64,000 nucleotides of DNA from Bacteroidota bacterium (lineage in GTDB: Bacteria; Bacteroidota; Bacteroidia; UKL13-3). The stretch covers positions 124,001 through 188,000 of the forward strand of contig JAIXSO010000047.1 in NCBI GenBank assembly GCA_027484685.1. The letters are read 5' to 3'. Below, piece by piece: positions 18,952 through 27,104 of this stretch. Both the position numbers and the translations under genes were made by a program. The notes beneath the pieces are model-generated. The model was not told the DNA's origin. It worked only from the letters and a program-made list of their open reading frames with translations, and made no database searches. Position 1 is the first letter of the stretch. Each line of letters starts with the position of its first letter.

Positions 18952-19368
18952 TTGGAAAACGCAGACCAACCAGAAAAAATTAAAGTGCTTTATCTTGACG
19001 ATGAGATAATAAACCTACATTCGTTTAAAGCAGTTTTACGAATGAAATTCAATGTGTTTATTACTACTGACCCCATTGAAGCCTTAAATTTGATTGAACT
19101 AAACGAAATTCCAATTATTTTTTCTGACCAAAGAATGCCTGAAATGATGGGTACTGAGTTTTTAACCAAGGTTTATCAAAAATTTCCAGATACGAAACGA
19201 ATTTTACTTACTGGCTATACTGATATGACTGATTTAGTTATAGCCATTAACGAAGCAAGAATAGTAAAATACTTAACCAAACCTTGGGATGCAGAGGTAA
19301 TTGAAAAAACAATAAATGAACTGAACGAAGAGTATATTTATTTGAAAAACTTAAAGCATAAAGCATAA
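18952..19368 (+). CDS. Second single-domain response regulator (paralogue), TTG start
   Basis: The 138-residue receiver aligns without gaps to the preceding gene through its core: Asp59, Thr87 and Lys110 fall on identical positions, and FSDQRMP and TKPWDA repeat its motifs. It lacks the long helical tail. The start is TTG at 18952. This choice is supported because it gives MENADQPEKIKVLYLDDE, matching the paralogue's MENATNNEKIKILYLDDE from residue 1, whereas the next in-frame ATG would remove the acidic pair. It is a tandem duplication, probably for two outputs of the same kinase. A strong terminator follows. Confidence 0.88.
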   Translation: MENADQPEKIKVLYLDDEIINLHSFKAVLRMKFNVFITTDPIEALNLIELNEIPIIFSDQRMPEMMGTEFLTKVYQKFPDTKRILLTGYTDMTDLVIAINEARIVKYLTKPWDAEVIEKTINELNEEYIYLKNLKHKA

Positions 19369-19398
19369 AAAAAGCCGAATTTTAAATTCGGCTTTTTT
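19367..19398. terminator. Bidirectional intrinsic terminator
   Basis: The arms AAAAAAAGCCGAAT and ATTCGGCTTTTTT type sequence (GCCGAA/TTCGGC core) have A and T tracts on both sides. It lies between the convergent second response regulator gene and the trans-sulfuration gene, serving both. Confidence 0.9.
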
Positions 19399-19408
19399 GT
19401 TATCAATA

Positions 19409-20548
19409 CTACGCTAATACAGCTTTTAAATCATCTATTAAATCGTCAATATCTTCCACACCAACGCTTATTCTTAGTAAATTATCAACTACACCTGCGG
19501 CTTCACGCTCAGCTTTTGGAATAGAAGCATGAGTCATAGTAGCTGGATGGTTAATTAAACTTTCAACACCACCTAAACTTTCGGCCAAAGTAAATACTTT
19601 AAAGCTTGATGCTATTTTAAAAGTATCTTCTAAACTGGCATTTTTCAATACTATCGAAATCATTCCACCAAAATCGCGCATTTGTTTTTTAGCAATTTCG
19701 TGGTTAGGATGGGTTTCAAAACCTGGCCAATATACTTTTTCTATTTTAGGATGAGTATTTAAGAAATGAGCGATTACACGACCATTTTCGCAATGTGCTT
19801 TCATACGTAAATGCAATGTTTTTAAACCACGTAATACCAAAAAACAATCCTGAGGACCTGGAGTAGCACCGCAACTATTGTTTATGAAAGCCAATTGCTC
19901 ATGTAAATTATCATCGTTCATTACCAAAGCACCCATAATTACATCGCTGTGTCCACCCATATATTTGGTGGCCGAATGCATTACAATATGCGCTCCTAAA
20001 TCTAACGGATTTTGTAAGTAAGGCGAGGCAAAAGTATTGTCAACTCCTAAAATTAAGTTATGGGTATTAGCAATTGCTGCACAAGCAGCTATATCCACTA
20101 TTTGCATAGTTGGATTGGTAGGCGTTTCAATCCAAATGAGTTTGGTATTGGCATTGATACTTGCCACAATATTTTGCGCATTGTTTAAATCAATAAAATG
20201 GAATTTGATACCATAGTTAGCAAATATTTTAGTAAACATACGATAAGTTCCACCATATAAATCGTTTCCTGTAATTACCTCATCGCCTGGTTTTAATAAC
20301 TTAACAACCGCATCAATAGCGCCCATTCCGCTACTAAAACACAAAGCATGTTTGCCATTTTCTAAAGCCGCAATACAACCTTGTAAAGCTGTGCGCGTTG
20401 GGTTTTTACCACGTGCATAAGCATAACCTTGGTGTTTTCCTGGGCTTTCTTGCCAAAAGGTGGATGTTTGGTAAATAGGAGTCATAACTGCGCCTGTGGT
20501 TGGGTCAGGCTCTTGACCTGCATGTATGGCTTTGGTAGCAAATTTCAT
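19409..20548 (-). CDS. Cystathionine gamma-synthase/lyase-type PLP enzyme
   Basis: This 379-residue enzyme belongs to the Cys/Met-metabolism PLP family. The Schiff-base lysine is Lys195 in HSATKYMGGHSD. Other family marks are YARGKNPTR, FSSGMGAI, YGGTYR, ETPTNPT and VDNTFASP, and the late LAESLGGVESLINHPATMTH signature. Length and motifs are complete. The family joins or splits cystathionine or O-acylhomoserine substrates, and the gamma-synthase and gamma-lyase roles cannot be separated by motif alone. The gene is monocistronic and shares the terminator at 19367-19398. Confidence 0.9.
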   Translation of the reverse strand: MKFATKAIHAGQEPDPTTGAVMTPIYQTSTFWQESPGKHQGYAYARGKNPTRTALQGCIAALENGKHALCFSSGMGAIDAVVKLLKPGDEVITGNDLYGGTYRMFTKIFANYGIKFHFIDLNNAQNIVASINANTKLIWIETPTNPTMQIVDIAACAAIANTHNLILGVDNTFASPYLQNPLDLGAHIVMHSATKYMGGHSDVIMGALVMNDDNLHEQLAFINNSCGATPGPQDCFLVLRGLKTLHLRMKAHCENGRVIAHFLNTHPKIEKVYWPGFETHPNHEIAKKQMRDFGGMISIVLKNASLEDTFKIASSFKVFTLAESLGGVESLINHPATMTHASIPKAEREAAGVVDNLLRISVGVEDIDDLIDDLKAVLA

Positions 20549-20813
20549 TTATGTTTTTTTAAAATTATAGCTACAAACTTAGCCTATTTTTTTAAAACAA
20601 ACTATGAAGAATGTTGATTTTTGATTGATGAATGATGAATGATGATTGATGAAGTAGGAAGTAGGAATTAATTATCTTTATTTAATAACCTTATTGACAT
20701 TTAAAATAAATCATCAAAAATTTTTTTATTGCTATTAACACTAAAATAAGCAATGTTTGTTTTAAAATAAACTGACTAATTTTAACAATTAATTATTGCA
20801 TTATTTGATATTT

Positions 20814-21413
20814 ATGAAATTGTATAATTTAAAAAATATACTGAAATTCTTTAGCTTAATTTTTATAATTATGCTTACCCAAAGTTGTGCCAAAGACATT
20901 AGCTGTGGCGATACAAACGATATTGTAAATACTTACAATATTTCTGCCGATGACAAAAGCAAAATTCCTTTTAAAGGAAATGACACACTAATTTACATAA
21001 GTGATGCTGGAGATACAGCAACCCTTATTGGAATAGGAAAAAAGGTATATACAGACCAAGTAAGAAAAAATATTTCAGGAAATGCGGATTGCCCCAGATA
21101 TACAGTAGATAACAACGAAACCATTAGCATTGAAAACAATGGAAATAACCCAGAATTGTATAAAGTAATGTATAAAATTTATGGTGATAAAGAAAGAACA
21201 AAAATTGAATACTTTGTTAATAATATCTACAGCAACGATTATTCATATTATTTTAATTCAGTAAAATTTTATACTGATTCAACACAAATAAATGGGGCCT
21301 ATTATTTTGGGACTCCATTAGATAACATAAATTATAAAGCATTATATAATTACAACTACGGTTTTTTAAAAATACAATTAAATGGAGGTAAAATATGGCT
21401 ATTAAAAATTTAA
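20814..21413 (+). CDS. Lipoprotein of unknown function
   Basis: I start this at ATG 20814 (MKLYNLKN), six codons inside the longer frame, because it gives a proper leader ending in the lipobox LTQSC. The mature protein of about 175 residues is Asn/Asp/Tyr-rich with no domain I know. Its last codons overlap the start of the sugar dehydrogenase gene by 19 bases. This may mean translational coupling. Upstream (20549-20813) I see AT-rich DNA with a short GATGAATGATGAATGATGA low-complexity run. Confidence 0.7.
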   Translation: MKLYNLKNILKFFSLIFIIMLTQSCAKDISCGDTNDIVNTYNISADDKSKIPFKGNDTLIYISDAGDTATLIGIGKKVYTDQVRKNISGNADCPRYTVDNNETISIENNGNNPELYKVMYKIYGDKERTKIEYFVNNIYSNDYSYYFNSVKFYTDSTQINGAYYFGTPLDNINYKALYNYNYGFLKIQLNGGKIWLLKI

Positions 21414-22852
21414 AAATAACGAGAATAATCAAAAACACAAACTTCTTTTCTACTTTGAAAACCAACACTAAACTAGGTTTTTTATTTATAAACACCATAA
21501 TGGTGTTATTTGCAAATATTGTATTTGCTCAAACCCCTGAATTGTTTGAAGATAAAGTTTTAATTAACAATATATCCGCTCCTTGGGGTTTCACATTTAT
21601 TAATAGCAATGAAGTACTGTTTACAGAAAAACAAGGAAAAGTATATCGATATACCATTTCTACTGATTCGCTTCAAGAAATAAGTGGTGTGCCTACTGTT
21701 TCTGTAAACGGACAAGGTGGTTTATTAGATATTGCCTTACATCCAAATTTTAACAGTAACAATTTTGTTTACCTAACCTATGCAGTTAGTGCAACTGGAG
21801 GGCAAACAACAGCCTTAGGCAGAGGGAAGTTGGTGGGCAATCAACTTCAAAATTTTACAGAATTATTCCGCGCATTACCAATACGTAACTCGGGCGTTCA
21901 TTTTGGCAGTCGAATTGTTTTTGATAGAAATAATTTACTCTACATGTCGGTAGGCGATCGTGGAGTGCAAGATAGTGCGCAAAGCAAAAGCAACCATTTT
22001 GGCAAAGTATTGCGATTCAATGATGATGGAACTGTTCCTTCAAGCAATCCTTTAGTTGGAGTTCCAAATGCAAAACCTGAAATATTTTGTTGGGGAAATA
22101 GAAATATTCAAGGTATGGCAATGAATCCTGCTACAGGCGACATATATGCACACGAACATGGCCCTAGAGGTGGTGACGAACTAAATATAATTAAACCAAA
22201 TACCAACTACGGTTGGCCTAAAGTTACCTTTGGCATTAACTACGATGGAACGCCTATAACACCAGATACCGTACTTCCTGGAATAGAACGTCCATTAACT
22301 TATTGGGTTCCATCAATTGCCCCATGTGGAATGACTTTTATTAAAAATGGTCAACCTAACAATGAGGCAGATATTTTAATTGGCACATTAGCAGGTACTC
22401 ACATTCATTGGCTAAAATTGAAAGACGATAAAAGAGTATCTTCCACAAGAAGTATGAATGGTTATGCACGTTTTCGTGATGTAAGACAAGCACCTGATGG
22501 AAAGATTTACGCCATTACCGAATCTCCAAACCGATTTGTGTTATTGCGTTCCAATGTACCTGTTTTTAATTCAACGGAAGAAGGAACAGGTGAATTGAAG
22601 GAAAAAGATGTTTTATATCCAAATCCTAGTGTTGGGGAAAGTACTTTGTCATTTTATGTGTCAACTAAACAATTTGTTACAATAAGAATTTTTAGCACCA
22701 ATGGCTTATTAATTAAAGAACTAACTGCCCAAAATTTTGCCGCAGGCAGACATTCACTTGAAATAGAATCTGAAAAATTACCTCAAGGTTTTTATTTTAT
22801 AGAAGTAGACAAAGGAGGAACAAAAACACTAACAAAGTTTATTAAAATGTAG
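21395..22852 (+). CDS. PQQ-type soluble sugar dehydrogenase with T9SS sorting tail
   Basis: The 485-residue protein has a long leader ending in NIVFAQ. A six-bladed GSDH propeller follows (about 50-390), with NSGVHFGSRIVFD carrying the catalytic-type His, SVGDRGVQ, and EHGPRGGDELN. A T9SS type A domain (about 405-485) begins at VLYPNPS. GSDH enzymes oxidise aldoses with PQQ. No PQQ genes are in the window, so cofactor would have to be made elsewhere or scavenged. The start at 21395 has GGAGGT at 21384-21389, unusual here; those bases also encode the end of the preceding gene. A later ATG would leave too short a leader. Confidence 0.85.
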   Translation: MAIKNLKITRIIKNTNFFSTLKTNTKLGFLFINTIMVLFANIVFAQTPELFEDKVLINNISAPWGFTFINSNEVLFTEKQGKVYRYTISTDSLQEISGVPTVSVNGQGGLLDIALHPNFNSNNFVYLTYAVSATGGQTTALGRGKLVGNQLQNFTELFRALPIRNSGVHFGSRIVFDRNNLLYMSVGDRGVQDSAQSKSNHFGKVLRFNDDGTVPSSNPLVGVPNAKPEIFCWGNRNIQGMAMNPATGDIYAHEHGPRGGDELNIIKPNTNYGWPKVTFGINYDGTPITPDTVLPGIERPLTYWVPSIAPCGMTFIKNGQPNNEADILIGTLAGTHIHWLKLKDDKRVSSTRSMNGYARFRDVRQAPDGKIYAITESPNRFVLLRSNVPVFNSTEEGTGELKEKDVLYPNPSVGESTLSFYVSTKQFVTIRIFSTNGLLIKELTAQNFAAGRHSLEIESEKLPQGFYFIEVDKGGTKTLTKFIKM

Positions 22853-23100
22853 GAAAGAAATTTGGGGGTTTATAAGCCTTCAAACTAAGGATAGTTGTAA
22901 ACTAAAAAAAATTTAAAACAAGCAAAAACGATAAACAATATTTTAGGAATTGGTCTTTTAGCTTTAGCATGTTGTCACCTAAAAATTAATAATAAGTGCG
23001 GTTGCTGGAAAGAATCCTAACATAGGCAGAATATTTTTTATTCAATTTCTTTCTACCGAACTGTTTTTTATTTTTTCATTAATTCGTTTACATTTTAACT

Positions 23101-23352
23101 ATGGAAATATTAACAATTGAAATTGATACAAAAGAACATTTAGAAGAACTAAAAAAAATATGTGAGGCATTGCCTTTTGTTAAAAATATTTCAACAGTAA
23201 ATAAAATAAAACTTACACCCCAAAATATAGCATTTGGCATCGGCAGAGTTGCTTCAGATATTGAATTAACTGAGTATTTATCAACTCAAAATTATACTTC
23301 AAACATTAATGAAGATGATTTACTTTTAGAGTTAGACAAGGTGAATTTATGA
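23101..23352 (+). CDS. Antitoxin-like small protein
   Basis: The 83-residue protein begins with a beta strand and a helix (MEILTIEIDTKEHLEELKKI) then LPFVKNI. This N-terminal layout is shared with the predicted antitoxins at 31786-32001 and 52050-52241. Its last 4 bases overlap the next start (ATGA), the usual coupling of antitoxin and toxin. I infer that it is the antitoxin of the pair. It does not match a named family that I can recognise. Confidence 0.6.
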   Translation: MEILTIEIDTKEHLEELKKICEALPFVKNISTVNKIKLTPQNIAFGIGRVASDIELTEYLSTQNYTSNINEDDLLLELDKVNL

Positions 23353-23615
23353 AATTGATATTTAAAGAACCTGCACTTAAAACCCTTCGATTACAAAGAG
23401 ATTTTTTAGATTCAAAAAACACAATTGGTAGTGGTAACAGATATGTTTTAAAATTTGTAGATAGTATTAAATCATTTGCCCAACCTAACACACAATATGC
23501 TAAATGTAATAATATTGTACTATTAAAATTCGGATATTCATGCGTAACAATTGTATCAATGGCATTAAATTATGATTTCATTCAAATCATTATTGGAAAC
23601 TGTATAGACGTTTAA
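23349..23615 (+). CDS. RelE/ParE-like toxin candidate
   Basis: The protein of 88 residues follows the antitoxin-like gene with a 4-base overlap. Size, basic N-terminal half (KEPALKTLRLQRDFLD) and the C-terminal strand-rich half (VLLKFGYSCVTIVSMALNY) are compatible with a RelE/ParE-superfamily toxin, but the usual catalytic residues are not obvious. It could be a diverged or inactive member. A large perfect inverted repeat lies 40 bases downstream. Confidence 0.5.
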   Translation: MKLIFKEPALKTLRLQRDFLDSKNTIGSGNRYVLKFVDSIKSFAQPNTQYAKCNNIVLLKFGYSCVTIVSMALNYDFIQIIIGNCIDV

Positions 23616-23654
23616 TTAAAATACTGTACAACTAGTAAACCGCTTCCAAACAGT

Positions 23655-23729
23655 TGTTCGACCCCTTCGGGGTCGTATGTTTATAGCATAAGTATTTTTA
23701 TAAACATACGACCCCGAAGGGGTCGAACA
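23655..23729. repeat. 31-bp perfect inverted repeat with nested palindromes
   Basis: The arms at 23655-23685 and 23699-23729 are perfect 31-bp complements around a 13-base spacer. Within each arm CGACCCC/GGGGTCG forms a second hairpin, so a cruciform-like structure is possible. The GC-rich core contrasts with the local DNA. It follows the toxin-antitoxin pair and could act as a terminator or be a REP-like or MITE-like element. Confidence 0.9.
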
Positions 23730-23895
23730 CAAGCGAAAAGGATTTTGTTTGTATTTACATACGTTTAATTAAACGTCTTTACTTATACTTATATAACAAA
23801 CATTGATTGCAACGTCTCTACCGCGTAAAAACAGCATCAAATAAATTTATAAGGTTTTAGTGATATTACAGTATATTTGTTTAAAATAATTTTAC

Positions 23896-24852
23896 ATGAG
23901 AAAACTTTTTACAATATTAATTTTCCTGTTTTGTTCATACAGTTATGGACAAAATTTGGTTGTAAATCCAAGTTTTGAAAACTACGATACATGTCCTGAT
24001 TATTTGTCACAGTTATCGAGAGCTAATGACTGGTATTCAATAAGAATGACACCAGATTATTTTAATGTTTGTGCACCAAACTTATATAGTAAAATTCCTG
24101 ACAATTATTTTGGAAATGCAAATCCAGCTTCAGGAAATGCGTATGTTGGCTTTTGTAGTTCAAGTGCTGGAAATAGTTATTTTTTTCTAGAATGTGTAGG
24201 TTCTAAATTAATTACTCCGCTTGAAAAAGGAAAAAAATATTTTGTTAGTTTTAAAGTATTTTTATCTCAAAAAGGAAGTCCATATCAATGGTGCGGAGTC
24301 AATAAATTAGGTGCACTTTTTTCTACTGTTTTATATTCTGAAAAAAATCCGTCACCAATTTGTAATTGTGCTCAAGTATATACCAATAATATTATTACTG
24401 ATACTTCAAATTGGACAAGAATAAAAGGATTTTTTATTGCTGATTCTAACTATTCTTATATTGGCATTGGCAGATTTTTTGACTATCCATCAACTAGCTC
24501 AAAACAAATTGCAGGAACCCAATGTAATGCTTATTATTTTTTAGATGATGTTTGTGTTTCTACAGATTCAGTTTTTGCAAGTAACTTTGCATGGCCTAAC
24601 AATGACGGCTATTCTTATGAAAAAGAAGTTTTAATTTACCCCAATCCATTCATCAATAAATTAACTGTAAAAACTAAAAATTGCAATCAAACAGAAATTG
24701 TACTTTATGATGTTTTATCAAGAGAATTTATATATCAAACATTTACCGATTCAACTGAAATATTTACAGAACATCTGGCAATGGGGGTATACTTATACAC
24801 CATCCGAAATGCAAGCGGAATTATAAAAAGTGGGAAATTAATTAAAGAGTAA
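23896..24852 (+). CDS. Secreted protein with T9SS sorting domain
   Basis: This 318-residue protein has a signal peptide (ending SYGQ). Its N-terminal module opens NLVVNPSFENYDTCP, an opening common in Bacteroidota surface proteins and compatible with a beta-sandwich carbohydrate-binding-like fold. It contains many cysteines (about ten), probably disulfide-bonded outside the cell. The C-terminal domain from IYPNPFINKLTVK to KLIKE is a T9SS type A sorting domain. It is predicted to be secreted by the PorSS machinery to the surface. The ligand is unknown. Confidence 0.8.
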   Translation: MRKLFTILIFLFCSYSYGQNLVVNPSFENYDTCPDYLSQLSRANDWYSIRMTPDYFNVCAPNLYSKIPDNYFGNANPASGNAYVGFCSSSAGNSYFFLECVGSKLITPLEKGKKYFVSFKVFLSQKGSPYQWCGVNKLGALFSTVLYSEKNPSPICNCAQVYTNNIITDTSNWTRIKGFFIADSNYSYIGIGRFFDYPSTSSKQIAGTQCNAYYFLDDVCVSTDSVFASNFAWPNNDGYSYEKEVLIYPNPFINKLTVKTKNCNQTEIVLYDVLSREFIYQTFTDSTEIFTEHLAMGVYLYTIRNASGIIKSGKLIKE

Positions 24853-24868
24853 ATGTAATTATCAATTG

Positions 24869-24925
24869 GTCAGTTCGAGCGGAGTCGAGAACAGGGTAAT
24901 TGTTCTCGACTCCGCTCGAACTGAC
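24869..24925. terminator. 25-bp perfect inverted repeat between convergent genes
   Basis: Arms 24869-24893 (GTCAGTTCGAGCGGAGTCGA and onward) and 24901-24925 pair perfectly around GGGTAAT. The second arm ends at the base before the stop codon of the cytochrome gene. Position between two converging genes fits a bidirectional terminator, though no T tract follows. The GC-rich sequence suggests a dispersed palindrome recruited to this place. Confidence 0.65.
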
Positions 24926-26896
24926 TTAGTATTTCAATTGTTCCAACAATTGTTTCACTTCTTCGTTTTGGGGATTAACTACCAATATACGTTTCAATAG
25001 TTTTAACGCTTCGGGTTTGTTATTTTCTAAATTATAAACTGCTGCTAGGTTTAGCAATGCTTGTTCATTATCGGGGTTTAAAGCCAATGCTTTGTTGTAA
25101 TTGGTTTTGGCCAAAGCAAGGTTATTTTGCCTTAAATAAGCAAAGCCCAAATTAACCAAACTTCCCTCCTGCTTTTCATTTTGTTGTAAGTTATTGTTTA
25201 ATAATAAAATGGCTTCATCTAATTTATTCAGCATTATTTTAGCTTGTGCTAATTTGTCAATAAAATCAATACTTTGAGGCGAAAGCGATACTGCTTTTTG
25301 AAAAAATAATTCAGCCCTTACATGATCGTTTTTGGCTTGAAAAGCTTGCCCAACTCTATAACACATCCACGCACTTTTTTGCTCATCTACATTTCTAAAC
25401 GAAGCCTTGGCTATAATGGCATCATAATCGTTTTGTAAGTAATGTAATTGCACTTGTGCATCCAACCAATTTTGTTGGTTATTATCTGCTTTAAAATAGG
25501 TCTTAGCTTGTTCTAAAGCTTCTTTTTGTCCATTAAATTTTTCTACATAGTTAATAAGCGCTTTCACTTTTGACAGTTCAGTAGTTTCTTTATTATTAAT
25601 ACAATACAAACCTGCAAATTCTTTTACTTTATCTATTTCGTTTTGTTTTACTGCTTTGGCAGGCTTTTTTATCCAATGGTCGTGAACAGTTACATGCGGA
25701 ATATCAATAGTTCCTGAGCGCGGCATGTGGCAATTGCTACAATCGTTATTGTTAACCATTCTGTTTTTTTCTGATTCGCTACACAAAGTTTGATTGGTGT
25801 TTGAATGGCATTTAATACAAGCATTATTAAATATTTGTGTGCCTGTTTTTTTTACACTTACATGCGGATTATGACAAGTAATACAAGTTAAATTTAAGGT
25901 TTCAAAGTTTTTGCCTGCTGTTTTATTTTGTTTGTTGCTTTCCGTAAAACATTTGCTTAATTGAAGTCGTTGGGCATGGCTAGCCATAATAAATTCATCA
26001 TTCTGGCCTTTGTATTTAGGCATGTACACTTCCCAAAAATCGCTTAAAACCATACCTGGTTTAAAATCTTTAAAAGTTTTTCCGTCTTTTAAAATGGCGT
26101 TTCCTTGTAAATGGCAGCGTTGGCATAAATCAATTTGGCGTTCCCAAGGCAATTTTTTAGGATTAACAATGGTGTAATCAATTTCGTGAGCAGTATCCAC
26201 CAAATGGCCTGCTAACTTTTCTTTTAAATGCACTTCGCCAGGTCCATGGCAACGTTCACAATCAATTCCATTTGGAATACTGGTAAATTTGTTAGCTGTA
26301 AAATCGGTTACACTTGGAAAACCATTATGGCAACTCATACACTCAAACTCAATGGTACGACTAAAGCGGCTGTTGTTTCCATTTTCAAAACCGGGAGGTA
26401 AATCCCACTTTTTTTCTTGTGCATACCAAGTCAATGGCATTTGGTACAAATAGCCATTGATATTTATCAAGTGCGAATTGGTATGTTGACCAGAACCAAT
26501 AATATAATCAACCTTTTCAATACGTTTGTAAATGGTATCTTTACCATTCATTCTGTATTCCAAAATAAACATATTATTGTTTTTCCAAAATGGATGGTAA
26601 TACAGGTTTTTAAATTTATCGTAAACTACATGGTGTTTGCTAAAATCGGCACTCGATTTTTGTTTGGTGGCTAAGTCAAAACTTTTACCCATTCCAGTTT
26701 CTATAAAAGTATTGTAAATATCGGCATGGCAACTTCTACATTGCTGCATACCTACATATTTTACCGAATCATTGTGGTTCAAATATTTACTTTTTTCAAC
26801 TGCTTTTTCAGCATTGTTACCACACCCAATATTTAACCAAAATACCGTAATTAGAAATGATATAATAATGAAGTAAAGCCTGTTTTTCAATGCCAT
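24926..26896 (-). CDS. Seven-haem cytochrome c lipoprotein with TPR tail
   Basis: In this 656-residue protein I count seven CxxCH haem sites (CRSCH, CMSCH, CERCH, CQRCH, CITCH, CIKCH, CSNCH) within about residues 50-395. The leader ends in LNIGC, a fair lipobox. From about 430 the protein is TPR helices (for example AFAYLRQNNLALAKTNYNKAL reduced to its core A-Y-N-A pattern). Multihaem cytochromes of this type move electrons in the periplasm and resemble c554/NrfA-related families. There is no accompanying oxidoreductase gene. The electron donor and acceptor are unknown. Confidence 0.85.
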   Translation of the reverse strand: MALKNRLYFIIISFLITVFWLNIGCGNNAEKAVEKSKYLNHNDSVKYVGMQQCRSCHADIYNTFIETGMGKSFDLATKQKSSADFSKHHVVYDKFKNLYYHPFWKNNNMFILEYRMNGKDTIYKRIEKVDYIIGSGQHTNSHLININGYLYQMPLTWYAQEKKWDLPPGFENGNNSRFSRTIEFECMSCHNGFPSVTDFTANKFTSIPNGIDCERCHGPGEVHLKEKLAGHLVDTAHEIDYTIVNPKKLPWERQIDLCQRCHLQGNAILKDGKTFKDFKPGMVLSDFWEVYMPKYKGQNDEFIMASHAQRLQLSKCFTESNKQNKTAGKNFETLNLTCITCHNPHVSVKKTGTQIFNNACIKCHSNTNQTLCSESEKNRMVNNNDCSNCHMPRSGTIDIPHVTVHDHWIKKPAKAVKQNEIDKVKEFAGLYCINNKETTELSKVKALINYVEKFNGQKEALEQAKTYFKADNNQQNWLDAQVQLHYLQNDYDAIIAKASFRNVDEQKSAWMCYRVGQAFQAKNDHVRAELFFQKAVSLSPQSIDFIDKLAQAKIMLNKLDEAILLLNNNLQQNEKQEGSLVNLGFAYLRQNNLALAKTNYNKALALNPDNEQALLNLAAVYNLENNKPEALKLLKRILVVNPQNEEVKQLLEQLKY

Positions 26897-27104
26897 TTTG
26901 TTTGGTTCAAATAACGAAAATGTTTACCCATATTAACAAACATTTGAATAATTAGTTGTCAATTTTTTAGGTTTAAAGCAAAAAAACAATTTTATTTGAA
27001 TTTTAGAATATATTTCTAAAAAAATAATTATTAATTAAAAGCATAATACACAAATTATAGTTATGCGATTACCGAATAAAATTGAACAAATTAAACCAAA
27101 CAAT

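Noticed and set aside
18426-19368. Two receiver genes as halves of one broken gene
   Set aside because: Each has a complete receiver domain with all active residues, so they are a tandem duplication.
23655-24925. CRISPR-like repeats
   Set aside because: The two structures are single inverted repeats of different sequence with no regularly spaced direct repeats or cas genes.
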